Positions 11,901 to 21,496 of a stretch of DNA of 64,000 bases are shown here, one piece after another. The notes under the pieces were generated by a model, which searched no databases, was not told the origin of the DNA, and worked only from the letters and a program-made list of their open reading frames with translations. The position numbers were made by a program, and so were the translations under genes. Position 1 is the stretch's first letter. Each line of letters begins with the position of its first letter. The stretch spans positions 310,001 to 374,000 of the forward strand of contig JAGMWG010000023.1 in NCBI GenBank assembly GCA_020744225.1, written 5' to 3'. Source of the DNA: Paraphoma chrysanthemicola. Taxonomy: Eukaryota > Ascomycota > Dothideomycetes > Pleosporales > Phaeosphaeriaceae.

Positions 11901-12704
11901 GAAACAATCTGGATACAAGATATCAACGTCTTCAAGGAAGGCGAAGACTTTCAGCTTGCTGAGAACGATACCTTGAAGCTGCTGAAAGGCATAGAAGCGA
12001 ATGAAATCCGAAAGAGAATGATGGAAACGTACGAGACAGCGTCCGCCGCATCGCAAGATTCAAGTTCGGACTCGGACCTAGACGATGACGATGACGCTGG
12101 CGATTTCGATTTCGATGGGAGCGATAATGGCAGTGGCGACGAAGCGCCGAAGGAGTTAGGCCCTGGAGGTGACGAAAAGAACCCACCTGGTGGCAAGAAA
12201 AGGGGGCGGGATGATCAGGACGAAAATGACGATTCCAGTGGTACTAACACTGGGCCACCAGCGAAGAAGTCCAAGCTTGCTCCTGTTGACAAAAATACGG
12301 ACTTCTCTCGCCCGCCGAACTTCCTCGAGATTGACAATACCCAACTGGAGGCCTGGCTTGAAAAGCTGCCTGTCGCACTTAAGCTTCATCTGCGCGACAA
12401 AACAGCGGGGACGTGGAGAATCAACCCTAGAGCAAAATGCTGGCTTGCCCGTGTTTTCACGCGTAGTTTCCAAAATATACAAGCCGAGGAAGAGCTTTCT
12501 GGGGAGTCACAAGCCGTGCTGAGGAAGTGGCTACGAGCCTTCCCAACTGCTAGTATGCTCTGTCGACCCGCAAGCGATCCTAGGGAACTGAAGAAATTCT
12601 TGGATAACAGGCTCATGGAGAATCATATAATGAAGGATCCGACGCGCATTCGGCTCGATTTCGCGGATTACAGTAGAGACCAGTCCAAATGGCCAGGTTA
12701 CTAG
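8934..12704 (+). CDS. Ulp1-type (C48) cysteine protease with duplicated C-terminal modules
   Basis: Intronless 1256-aa frame; the ATG at 8982 (MADKAPRP) is an equally good start. The N-terminal third carries a Ulp1/SENP-type protease core: GGHWGMLIVD (His near residue 224), AYWVDS (Asp near 240) and QNDVGACGPF (Gln near 305, Cys near 310). Such enzymes remove SUMO or NEDD8 from proteins. A Lys/Glu-rich insert (about 170-215) sits inside the domain. Downstream is a duplicated pair of modules. Module A is near 501 and 827 (PRDFANESEVP / PKDFADERAVP). Module B is near 616 and 948 (FVKYGGSFKKET / FVKYGGTFQYES). Asp/Glu linkers separate them, and a basic KKSK-type nuclear signal lies near 1110. 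Module C (FLEIDNTQLEAWLEK) starts near 1130. The frame stops at TAG, but coding-like sequence continues in the same frame. Confidence 0.8.
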   Translation: MTQKSLTHDVSYDTHDMADKAPRPTDEPPEDGEMHAAPVQSETSEDIVKEWLNTPYIRYRLDADGEVMITAEDFTNLTNLAFPEAYMSGETLTLALALAIRKHDQQSEATILGDADMTALYQLGIGVYSLENTRVVDFRDELREAILNDSKRWIILPVSDGLLQMETYYARKKEEERKNQKEKAKEGGKDDVAKENSATQPTDESGTSGGKKKPKQQMEATGGHWGMLIVDKTQHLAYWVDSALGLETEGKKLKIASMFHAGRCAGKILCGIDAILSTRDGFEKGTFDARTLKYVPHQRQHNTTQNDVGACGPFAFSFLEHLYTNKAKMNNLKTSFPRSRRDQLRFNSLNSRREIRRLIHQEDDSQNSSKMPFGLTPAAVRALGLLDVDTLLQRLRPFRCKPSVTEPKAGPTPAKTKDLSEEEKFQREQFALQLAENPHEYEGMPHEEAFETWLAVQASLAGQASKPPPKPAAPTPPALPAPPARTLLSTLQYPSSAKGMPRDFANESEVPAKRLRRWAAANAEHLRRLMLNEKSSHISIRAALQAMSGVDFGKETAERLIFWKNDPEVFTNAEQKDTGILDGVIAGKMHEKYHIFSKKAIPDFATMPESDLWDIVDKAAPECTRAINDNRFTNHYTFRAIYFVKYGGSFKKETREHLENIWYQDINVFTEDEEFELAGHDHTELLKGTVAERIRKRMIDTYESVQPGPDQDSESDDDDEDNEDAGGDDENNDEGDPDNVGGDSNNSSDDDDDAPWKSIQGMKEILKGEIDQKPGLYSACTSKRQRYQLAWNLHVEHKTLKDTKYPPPEGTRVPKILAPDNIEILPKDFADERAVPTESLPDWAHANANLLKRLFINEKSEEVCIRAALQVLSGISFDNETDNRLKAIWIKEPGLFGDKHLEKNGAMSINDLKNMRRQLQEKYDVFSMDEKKGRKDYATCPEAEVEIDKTAQECIRAVKNHKSANTYTWRAICFVKYGGTFQYESKKNLETIWIQDINVFKEGEDFQLAENDTLKLLKGIEANEIRKRMMETYETASAASQDSSSDSDLDDDDDAGDFDFDGSDNGSGDEAPKELGPGGDEKNPPGGKKRGRDDQDENDDSSGTNTGPPAKKSKLAPVDKNTDFSRPPNFLEIDNTQLEAWLEKLPVALKLHLRDKTAGTWRINPRAKCWLARVFTRSFQNIQAEEELSGESQAVLRKWLRAFPTASMLCRPASDPRELKKFLDNRLMENHIMKDPTRIRLDFADYSRDQSKWPGY

Positions 12705-12728
12705 GTTAAAGCCGCGGAGGAGAAGCGG

Positions 12729-13778
12729 ATGGCAGCCGAAGAGAAGGCCAAAGCTAGAGCGGCCAACGCGAACGCTGTCTCCACATCAACAGAGCCACTA
12801 GGAAAGCCAGACGATGGTAGTGGTGTTCCTGCTCTAGAAAAAGGTGTCAAGAGGAAGCATGCCGCAACGACCGAGAGCCAAGGTTTGGACGCAAATACCA
12901 CTCCACCACCCGCAAAGAAACCCAAGCATTCGCTCAAAGCACCTCATTTTCTGGAAATGTCCGAGCCTCAACTACACCTGTGGCTCGAAAAGATTGACCC
13001 CGGCGTTCAGTCACTACTTGTGGATGACAAAGGCAAATTGCTTGACCACAAGCGGAACCTGGCAAGATATTGGCTGCAGCGAATGTTCAGCGACATGTTT
13101 CACAACATGGAGAAAGAAACAACTCTCTCTGCCGCAAGCGTAAAGACGCTCGACAAGTGGAGAAAGCAAATGGGTTCAGCGGCTGAACTCTTCGTATCTC
13201 CCAACAAAATAAACATGATGGCATTTCTGAAAGAGACTGTTCCGACATGGCACGAGATCAGGGAGCCATGCATTGTAGATGGCGAACAAGACTTCAAGAC
13301 GCGCAAGGTTATTCTTCCAGATTATCGCAATGACGCAGATTTTTGGCCAGAGTACTACAAGAATTCGCCGCTCGCTGAAGACGAAGGAGAAGGCGAAGGA
13401 GACGGCGAAGGAGAAGAAAAGGGGGAGGTCGATTTCGCAACTGTTCCAGAAGCCAGTCTCAGGGGGTTTTGCAGCAACGGGGTTATGAAACATAAATCCA
13501 TTGATCAATCAAAGAAGAAGTCCAGCACTACCCTGCGCGCGGTGTTGTTCGTACAACAGGGCAACTCATTCAGGGATGAGAGCGCAGAACGATGCAAAAA
13601 GATTTGGATTCGCGATACGAATGTCTTTACAGAAGGGCAGGATTTCGTGTTCGACGACGATGAAGAACCGAAGATACTCAAGTCCTGTCTGGATGAGACG
13701 CAGATTAGGACGGGGATGCAGCTTGCGTATGAGGCTGCGGATGTCGTGTCCATGGAGGACAGTTCGGACACAGACTAG
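12729..13778 (+). CDS. In-frame continuation of the Ulp1-repeat gene (modules C and B)
   Basis: This 349-aa frame is in the same reading frame as the preceding one and separated only by the TAG at 12702-12704 plus eight sense codons. It repeats the modules seen upstream: FLEMSEPQLHLWLEK (from 12948) is a second copy of module C, and the segment ending in IWIRDTNVFTEGQDF (about 13498-13700) is a third copy of module B. Between them is an acidic Glu/Gly run. A PPPAKKPK nuclear signal occurs near 12905. It may be the C-terminal half of one gene, joined by stop read-through or a very short intron (39 nt from GTAGAG at 12671 would keep frame), or cut off by a nonsense mutation, or a separate gene. 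The single-gene reading is favoured by the shared modules. Confidence 0.6.
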   Translation: MAAEEKAKARAANANAVSTSTEPLGKPDDGSGVPALEKGVKRKHAATTESQGLDANTTPPPAKKPKHSLKAPHFLEMSEPQLHLWLEKIDPGVQSLLVDDKGKLLDHKRNLARYWLQRMFSDMFHNMEKETTLSAASVKTLDKWRKQMGSAAELFVSPNKINMMAFLKETVPTWHEIREPCIVDGEQDFKTRKVILPDYRNDADFWPEYYKNSPLAEDEGEGEGDGEGEEKGEVDFATVPEASLRGFCSNGVMKHKSIDQSKKKSSTTLRAVLFVQQGNSFRDESAERCKKIWIRDTNVFTEGQDFVFDDDEEPKILKSCLDETQIRTGMQLAYEAADVVSMEDSSDTD

Positions 13779-13999
13779 GCAAAAGAAGCCAGAAAGTAAG
13801 GTAAGCAAAGCAAAGGAGCGACGCGTGTTGTTTGGTAGCTGTTCTTGTGAGATCAACGCCTTCTGTTTGATTGAAATCGCCGTTGCTCCTAATTTAAGGG
13901 TACATGTATGATAAGATAACGATCGTTGCCCCTGCCCATTGCCCTCAACCTGTCTGTGCTTGCCGTGAATAGAAAGGATGGTGACGCTCAGAAACGTCA

Positions 14000-14714
14000 T
14001 TACCAGCCTGCCTTCAATCTTTCCACAGCTTCACTTTCGGACACGACATCAGCCATCTTCGCATTCATGTCAAAGATGTTCGCATCGTGAACAGCGGGCG
14101 AACGATCCCCGCAGGCTTCGCTAACAACCTGGAACACATTAGTGACATGCAGCGCGATTCATGCGGACGCCAAGCGGCCTCACCATCGGCCTATATCCAT
14201 AGCACATGGCGTCCAGTGTCGAAGCCCGAACGCATCCGCTCGTACTGACACCACAGATGACAAGAGTATCAACACCTCTCAACTGCAGCCGTGTGTTGAG
14301 GTCCGTCGCAAAGAAGGCGCTTGGGTAGCGCTTGGGAATCACGAGCTCGCCTCCCTTTGGTTCCAGCCCCGCGACCCAATCTTCCAGGCCAGACTCGTTG
14401 CCTTTCTGGAACACCTTCAGCAAGGGCGCCTTGCAGTAAAAGACACCAGCGTCCGACATGTCAGGCTCTGTGTATTCCACTCTCGTCCATATCAATGGCA
14501 CTCCCCCTTCGCGAGCGGCAGCGACGAGTTTTCCAATGGAGGCGGGTGCTGCCGCAGATGCAGGGTTCGAGCTCGTGTCCAATGGGCTGTCCTTGCTCCA
14601 GTACGCGTTACAAACGTCGATGAGTAGTAGGGCTGGTTTACACCCCCATCCCATCTTTCCCGCAAAGCCGGACTTCACGTAATTGTCGTGGTCGCCATGG
14701 TCTTTCGGCGCCAT
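14000..14714 (-). CDS. Isochorismatase-family cysteine hydrolase (N-carbamoylsarcosine amidase-like)
   Basis: Two exons, 14714-14184 and 14128-14000, with a 55-nt intron (14129-14183, donor GTGAGG), giving 219 aa. The catalytic triad is visible: Asp33 in LLLIDVCNAY, Lys128 in VIPKRYPSAF and Cys161 in VSTSGCVRAS, the last preceded by the family's cis-peptide ICGVS. The second exon supplies the last strand and helix (VVSEACGDRSPAVHDANIFD). The spacing and the long loop after Asp33 fit N-carbamoylsarcosine amidase-like members, which split C-N bonds in small amides. The real substrate cannot be read from sequence. No signal peptide is seen. It is divergent from a Zn2Cys6 regulator. Confidence 0.88.
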
Positions 14715-15231
14715 AGTGTCGAAAGCAATCTAGGTTAGTCGCGATCAAAGGAGGAGGACCGTCTTTTCAGCCCATTTTATAGGAACAGCTTTGAGATCTC
14801 CGCAACACCAGCAATCAAGCGCGCGACGCGAGGATAGATAAACGTCGGGTGGGTTCCGCGAAAGTCGGAAGGACCGGTCGGGTTTGCCAGCGCCGTTGCG
14901 GCTACATCCAACCGAAAAGGAGTGCCACCTGCATTTCGGCGATTGATCCACCGACCGATACCCGAGGTCAGCCATCTATTCGAGGCACAGCAACATGGCA
15001 TCTTGTTTGTGCACTTTTGTACGCGACGTGCGCTGTTGACCCACCGTCGTCCGCTATCGCTATCCTGGTGTTGACTTTCGGCGCGTCCCTCTCCCGTGTT
15101 CGGAGCCTCAATTCACACTGAAGGTCGAACCGAGCTCTTGGCATCTGTTCGGACTTCCCCACATGCATCAACCCGCGGAGGCCGACCGGGACTCTCCCAG
15201 GTCTCCCATCCTTTCCAGTGCCATATCCACC
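14715..15231. promoter_or_regulatory. Shared promoter, amidohydrolase / Zn2Cys6 regulator
   Basis: This 517-bp divergent region contains three CGG triplets close together (14866, 14875, 14879), including a CGG-N6-CGG direct repeat and the palindrome GACCGGTC (14872-14879). Zn2Cys6 proteins typically bind paired CGG triplets, so this is a candidate operator for the neighbouring regulator. No experimental evidence is implied. Confidence 0.3.
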
Positions 15232-17186
15232 ATGGAGGCAAGAGAAGGAAGAATCGGGAATGCCTTCGCTTGCGAACGGTGCAGAAAGCACAAAGTGCGA
15301 TGTGTTCCCTCGGACACGGCCAACATTTGCCAAAGGTAAGTCTTTCGGAATGTAGGGGACATTTCCGGCTGACACGTGCGCAGATGCCAGAAAGCAAGAG
15401 TCGAATGCATCGAGCATGTTGCGCGCAGGCGGCCAGCAAAATCGAGAAGTGATCCGCAACCACCAAATAGACTGCGCGACTTCGATAAAAAGCTGGACAA
15501 GCTGTCCGCCATTGTTGCGACCATGGCGCCGTTACCCACGCCACTGCCGACTTTGCCTCTAGTCGCAACTCTGCCATCTCAGATTCCGGACCTATCGCAG
15601 AAAAGCTCCCCTCCACTTCCTGCACCACCTCCATCAGCAACATCAGTCGCCAAAACTCCAATTCTGCCTGCCCCTGGACCAATCTCCGAGAGCTCGACTA
15701 CGTTTTGGGAGACAATGAATGATAGTCTGTCTTGCCTAAGCCGGTTAGACCCGATCATCCGATCGATCAGCCTTGTACACATGCAAATGCTCCTTGACAA
15801 CTACCGGCGCATGGTAGACTTCTTTCCATTTGTTACCCTGCCAAATGACAGCTCTTGTCGAGATTTGGTGTTACAGCGACCAGTCCTGCTGTTTTCGGTG
15901 CTGACTGTGGCCTCCTACGAGTCGGTGCCACTTCAGCGAACACTAAGCCGAGAGTTTCGAAAGATAGCCATGGTGAGAATTATGAACGGAGAAAAGAGCC
16001 TGGATCTTTTACAAGGATTACTGGTCTTCATAGCCTGGCATCATCATTACATGGACGCGCAGGCAGTTTCAGTCCCTATACTTCTTCAGCTCTGTGCCGG
16101 GCTCGCAAGCGACCTTAGTCTGGACAAGATATCAGCCCATGTTCGAAGTCCTTTGCAAAAGGAGGATCCGAGAGATCGAGAGGCCAAAAGAGCATATCTA
16201 GGATGCTACTATCTCACATCCAACGTTGGGTTGATTGAATCTGGCAAGGGTCGTGGCATCCCGTATTCAACCACTCTACGAAACTACGCCTCCGAGCTAG
16301 CCGCTACCTGGGAGCAAAAGACTGATGCGCTTCTTCCCATAATAGTCGATATGTGTCAATTTATGGAGGATGTGGAGGAAACTTTCAATGGGCGCACAGA
16401 GCAGGCGCTGGTGGCCCGATCACAAGTCAACCGACTCAGTGATAAGCTAGATCAGATCCGATCGGCGTCAAAATTGCAGTCTAACGATTACAGTATGATT
16501 TGCTGCGACACTGTGTAATGGCAATTGCTGACATCGGGATAGAAACACTACAATGGCTGCAGCTCGCTGCACGAATATATCTCTATAAGCAGGCGGCTGC
16601 GATCGATATTGTTGATCGCGAGAGTGCGCCATGGGCCTCTGGGTTTCAATTGTCGCTCCGCGTTACCTGTTTACGTTCCATAGAGCATTTTCTGGAAAAC
16701 AGCATGAAGCTACCTAACAGCCAGTTCGACTTTATCTCAATGGTTGACTGGCTCAACCTGGTCTCTTCCGTCATTGGTCTGAGCAAGCTGGCGCTTCATT
16801 CATCGCCCATACCTGGCTGGGATCCTGCCGAACTTCAAATCGCCAGATCATTTGAATACTTCCGCAGCCAATTATCATCAAAAATGCCACAAACGCGCGA
16901 TGTTCAGGATAACAACGAGGATGTATTCGAACGATTCCGTCGCATCACTTCGGTCATGCAGATCGCCCTGAGGTCGGCTCCAGGGGGCGGAAGTCCGAAT
17001 AGTGGCACATTCGAACTTGCCACTGGCTCAGGGCGAACAGTGTCGCTTTTACAGGATGTTTCGCTACCGAAAATCAATGGAATGAGTAATGGCACCGAGA
17101 AGCTCCCTAGTCTCTGGAAACTCAATCCGACTTTCGACACTACGAGCAGCGACGTGCATTGGAGATTTCTGATGGGCACGGTTTGA
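15232..17186 (+). CDS. Zn2Cys6 fungal transcription factor (first of three)
   Basis: Three exons: 15232-15335, 15384-16492, 16543-17186, giving 618 aa. Introns are 48 and 50 nt; the first falls inside the zinc cluster, in the codon before Q34-side residues. The zinc binuclear cluster uses Cys14, 17, 24, 33, 36 and 43 (C-x2-C-x6-C-x8-C-x2-C-x6-C). A basic linker (ARRRPAKSR) and a dimerisation-like helix (DFDKKLDKLSAIVATM) follow, then a Pro-rich stretch. The rest resembles the fungal-specific regulatory middle region, with LLDNYRRMVDFFPFVTLP and LLQGLLVFIAWHHHYMD, a layout seen in War1/Leu3-like proteins. The start lies in a CCACCATGG context. It probably acts in the nucleus as a DNA-binding regulator, possibly of the divergent amidohydrolase. 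Confidence 0.9.
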
Positions 17187-18106
17187 GGATGGAGCGGTAG
17201 TCGTACAAATCTTACTGCAGCTGCACGGCGGCGGCCAACGTTATGAGGACAAATTGTGCCTCATTGACACTGTCTATCGATGATCTTTGAGGCGTCACCG
17301 GTAAACTACCGAAGATGCTGATCTTGGCTGTGCCACATTAATGTGCGACGCCAAGGCTATGCTTGAGAGAATGTGGTCGCTGAAGGTAAAACCTGGATGG
17401 ATCATCATTCGATTAAGTCAGAAACGCTGACTTTCGTAGATCAGGAGCATATGCTTTGTACGAGGAGTGCGAATACCGATGCTGAACCCTTTCGGCGACC
17501 GGGCGAGGCTTTCTGAAAGGCGCATTCAAGATTGCATGAAGGTGGCACTACTAGAGGACGTGGCGTACCTTAGCAACGAAATCAAAGATACACCACCTAT
17601 CGAGGTTGCGGGTGCAGACTCCTGATAATTAACACTATTGCGCCAGCTTCTTCCGCTGGCACTTTCTCAAACTCAACTTGACAGCTAACTTTTCCGGTGA
17701 ATGTATTCAGATTGGCGGTCTAACAAAGAAGATTTCTGGAACTCTCGCCTACACTAGCTCAAGCCACCCGCGTACAGCACCCATCACGAGACCCTTGCCC
17801 CATTTGCACTGCCCCAAACACCGAGTTGGTCTTTAGACAACATTTTGCTTAAGACCAGATCCAAGGTTGCGTGCAAGGTAAGATACTGCCTTCAAGTCGA
17901 CTACAACAAGAAGTTATACGTCCCGTTGACAGCAGTAAGCATCGTCCTTCCCCATAACCGCACCGCACTAATTTCGCGCTTAGACCTCCGCATCAAACCC
18001 TCACAACCGAGGTCTGCTACAAAATAAAGGTCCGAAACGGACAACGGGATTACGCACACTTCATAGTAATCTTTTCGAGGTTACGTGTGCTTCGCGGCTC
18101 TTCACG
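17187..18106. other. Intergenic region, no supported gene
   Basis: These 0.9 kb lie downstream of the regulator. The 17845-18027 plus frame is short and motif-free. The last ~250 bp probably serve as promoter and leader for the small protein at 18107. Confidence 0.5.
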
Positions 18107-18301
18107 ATGGGTTGCTTCTCAAGCAAGCCCGACAATGCGGACCCTGAGACCTCGGCAACGAAGATGGGATACGCACCTACCAATGCTGACGGAGGCGCGC
18201 ATACCACCGGCGCGCATGGCGGAGGGGGGCACCACACTTATGCTGGTGATGGCGGCTACGGCGGAGGAGGAGATTGTGGTGGTGGAGGCGGTGGGTGTTA
18301 A
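18107..18301 (+). CDS. Small Gly-rich protein with acylation N terminus (MGCFSSK)
   Basis: A 64-aa frame without introns. The N terminus MGCFSSK has Gly2, Cys3 and Ser6, matching the rule for N-myristoylation plus palmitoylation of the adjacent Cys, as in SH4-type membrane anchors. The rest is Gly/His-rich (GGGGHHTYAGDGGYGGGGD) and ends in a Gly run closed by Cys64. Loss of bias outside the frame and the clean start support a real gene. A similar, larger protein with MGSC lies 570 bp downstream on the same strand. No known family is recognised. A peripheral membrane location is inferred from the motif. Confidence 0.6.
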   Translation: MGCFSSKPDNADPETSATKMGYAPTNADGGAHTTGAHGGGGHHTYAGDGGYGGGGDCGGGGGGC

Positions 18302-18871
18302 TTGTTTGAAGTGATGATCGTGATGATGGGGCCGTTTTGAACGCGTTGGAATTTCAATGATTCCGGACAGGGAGCGTATGTTTCATGTATTTCGTATTTT
18401 CTTTTCACTTTCAAAAGGCTCGCGAATGATTCCCCGTCTTCTTTTTCATACCAACTGTGGGACTGTCGCGTTACCGTGAAAGTTGACGCACCAGCCATAA
18501 ATGCCACTACACCGGCCCTTACTAGTTCCGCATAGCCGTGTATCTCACAGTGCCTTGCCCTGCCTCGTCTTACTTCTCCAGCTAGATGATGGTTTGCCTG
18601 ACCGGGTGCCTGACTGGGTGCATGACCTTAACGCCCCGCACAGCCACTAGGTCAGCACAACGTATGTCTGTTCTTTTCTCTGGACATGTATACCGCTGTA
18701 TGCCTTCGCCCATCTCCTACCTTATCATAGTGTTCCCTTTCAAACTCTCACTCCCACTTCTTCCACCTCTCAACCTCACAAAGCTCTACAAGCTAGAAAA
18801 TCGCAACCGCTGATTCTCATCCAACTCTTTCCCACACCTTGGAAAATAAACATCGAACCAAATCACACAAA
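18302..18871. other. Intergenic region between the two small acylated-protein genes
   Basis: This 570-bp stretch contains a run of CT-rich leader sequence just before 18840. No additional coding frame with support was seen. The 18586-18813 frame has no motif. Confidence 0.45.
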
Positions 18872-19304
18872 ATGGGCTCTTGTCTCTCCTTCCAAGACAA
18901 CATCGACAGCGCGCAAGTCACAAAATGAGCAAGCCGAGATTCAATACTACATGGCGCAAAATCAGAAAGCCATGTACGAAGCACGACAAAATAGTGCGTA
19001 CACATGTGGTGCGTGCGGGGAGAGAAATAAGTTACCATGGGGGACGGAGACAGTGAGTGGAAATGGGAATGGGAATGCGGATGCAAGCGGACTGGTAATG
19101 GCACAATGGCCGGGCGATGGAGCGGGACATGGAGGTGGTACGTATCATGCGGGTGGGTTTTGGGGGCTTGGAGGAGATGTTGGGATGAGTGTAGGAGGGG
19201 CAGGGATGTCAGGGATGGGTGTTATGAGTCGTGGGAGTGGGTATGGGGGAGGGGATGGGATGAGTTCGAGTGGTGGAGGATGTGGGGGAACGAGTAGTGG
19301 CTGA
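18872..19304 (+). CDS. Second small Gly-rich protein with acylation N terminus (MGSCLS)
   Basis: Proposed exons are 18872-18916 and 18966-19304 (127 aa), joined over a 49-nt intron with a weak donor (GTCACA), a branch-like ATACTAC and acceptor AATCAG. The unspliced frame would stop after 18 codons (MGSCLSFQDNIDSAQVTK). MGSCLS again fits N-myristoylation at Gly2 with a palmitoylatable Cys4. The second exon holds a CGACGERNKLPWG motif with two closely spaced Cys that might bind metal, followed by a long Gly/Met/Ser-rich tail ending near GGGCGG. If the intron is wrong, translation could start at 18951 instead and the acylation motif would be lost. Same strand and same style as the gene at 18107. 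Confidence 0.45.
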
Positions 19305-19364
19305 TGATGGAAGATGGAAATTGTATTGATACCGCCATCCAGTGATCAGGATGTTTGAAGGCTC

Positions 19365-19406
19365 ATGATCGAAGTCATGTAGGATTGATGATCGAATATA
19401 TGATCG
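19365..19406. promoter_or_regulatory. Three ATGATCG repeats upstream of the second regulator
   Basis: The heptamer ATGATCG occurs at 19365, 19388 and 19400, within 42 bp and about 115-157 bp before the start codon at 19522. Such clustering may mark a protein-binding site; no known factor is assigned. Confidence 0.25.
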
Positions 19407-19521
19407 CCAGGCTATGGACAGCACTAGTCCTAAGATAGTCTAGCCTTGCGGGACACAAATAGCATCCGAAAGTCTCTAGGCATCCTTGCTGTCTTTGTGC
19501 TCCATTTTCTAACCTTGAACC

Positions 19522-21496
19522 ATGGCCGACAACATCGAGAGTCGCGCGGCTAAGCGCATACGACAAGCCTGTCTGAATTGTAGGCGTAAGAAAACGAGAT
19601 GTTCGGGCGAGCGTCCAGTGTGCGCAATGTGTCAGCGATTGCATCAAGAATGCGCCTACGATGATGGTCAAGTACCGAATGAAGATCTGGCCGCACGGCT
19701 TGCAATGATAGAGTCTAGGCTTGGTCTTGTGGATTGGCAGAATTCAGAGCATCAAGTTAGCACTGGAGGCATGCAGCTACAGCACGCTGCACCCCCAAGG
19801 TGAGTTTCTCACGGCTTCTATTCATATGACACTAATTTGTTACTCACTTACATGGAAGCAGCAACTTCACATCTCTTCCCGATCTGAATACAATCCGTAC
19901 CGTCGCCGATGCGTATTTTCGCCTTTGCCATAATCATCCATACTCCTACTTCGAGGAGAGCGATTTTCGCAATAAGCTGGAGGAACGCTGCTTGCCATCA
20001 TATTTTCTCTTGACATTTATCGCGATATCAGCCAGGTATTCTGATGACCCTTACTTCAAGAATCAGAACGATTTGGCAACAAAACAGTTTGCGGCTGCAG
20101 CATGGACTCAAATTTCTGATCACATATTTGCTAATGATGGAGGAGCGGACGTACAGACAGTGCAAGCCACTAACATGCTAGCCATGAATGACTTCCTGCG
20201 TAAGTGTTTCCGAGATTTTGCCCTGGCCAATTTATCGTGAGCTAATAAGAAATAGTTGGCAAACACCGATCCGCATGGGTGAAAATGGGTCTCTGTGTAC
20301 GCCTAGCACAGACGCTCCGACTCAACGAGCAATCCACATACGAGGCATGGCCGGAACCTGTGAGACAGGAGGCGCAGAGGACTTTCTGGTCTGTCTATTT
20401 GCTCGACAAACTTGTTTCAGTGGGGCGGCATCGTCCACCGAGCATCCTAGACGTCGACTGCACTGTCTCGCTACCGACCATATCAACAAGCTTGGTAACG
20501 ACACAAACTTCTCTTCTGACGATCTCTAACCCGACCGAGGACTGTTTGGTGCCAGTCCTTGATGATTTTGCGTTAGTCATCTTCATGGCTTCCGTGCTGG
20601 GTCGCACGATTCGCTACAGCCTACAACAGATTTCCAGTTCTTCATATAACCCTTGGGACTCTAGAAGCGAGTACGCCAATATATATGGCGCTCTCCTGGG
20701 ATTTGAGACATTCTCTAATTCTCGCCTCGAGGCCTTTGACTTCGACAATGACTTTGATGCGAGGGTTGCCGGTAGGCTCGATAGCGCTGAGCGCGGTCAT
20801 TTCGTCTTCGCCCACGTGCTTTACCACCTGAATAACTGCCTTCTCCATCATCCTTTCTTACTCAAGCACCGGTTCAAGACACTGAAATGTAGCATCCCTC
20901 CAACATTTCTCCGAGAAGCCATCGGCCGCAGCAAACAGCACGCGGAGAGGCTTGTCTCGATCCTGAAATTTGTACATCGTCAGAAGCTTCCAGTCCCTAG
21001 CTTCTTTGCTTTCTGCGCCGTCACTGCCGGTGTAATTGGAAAGCTCCATGCTGTGGCATCCAATACATATCTCCCGGAGGGAACAGCGAGTCAGGTCCAG
21101 TCCTGCTTAGATTTTCTCGATCACGCCCCCAAACAGTTCATCCATTCAAGGAAAATGGTATGAAACCTCCACCCCGAAAAGAGTAAATTTGAGCTGATAA
21201 TATTATAGGCAGTCGTTCTCCATTCGTTTAAGCCTAGCTCCGCATACGCCGATGCCATTCTTTCACAAAATTTCACCCGAGATCGCATGGAGGATATGCA
21301 AAACGATGGCTTAAATGAGCTACTCTGGAATACCTTTGATTATGGGTGGCTCTGTGACTCAGAACGACCAACGGAACTGAGGACCCCACCTCTTGAGCCT
21401 GACTGGGACTTCGATCCTCGAGAGTGGATCGACCTGCCGCATGATGAGTTAGGAGATGCGCTTGGGACTGGGCACCTGAGTTCATTCCCAACATGA
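19522..21496 (+). CDS. Zn2Cys6 fungal transcription factor (second; paralogue of the gene at 58443)
   Basis: Four exons: 19522-19799, 19862-20199, 20256-21157, 21209-21496, giving 601 aa. The zinc cluster uses Cys17, 20, 27, 34, 37 and 44 (QACLNCRRKKTRC...CAMCQRLHQEC). The middle region contains the fungal-specific factor motif: SAWVKMGLCVRLAQTLRLN, FWSVYLLDKLVSVGRHRPP and FAHVLYHLNNCLLHHPF. The C terminus is acidic and aromatic (DWDFDPREWIDLP), as in activation regions. Segment after segment matches the third regulator at 58443, and two intron positions and phases are shared. It lies 515 bp upstream of an aldehyde dehydrogenase on the same strand, a plausible target. Confidence 0.92.
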
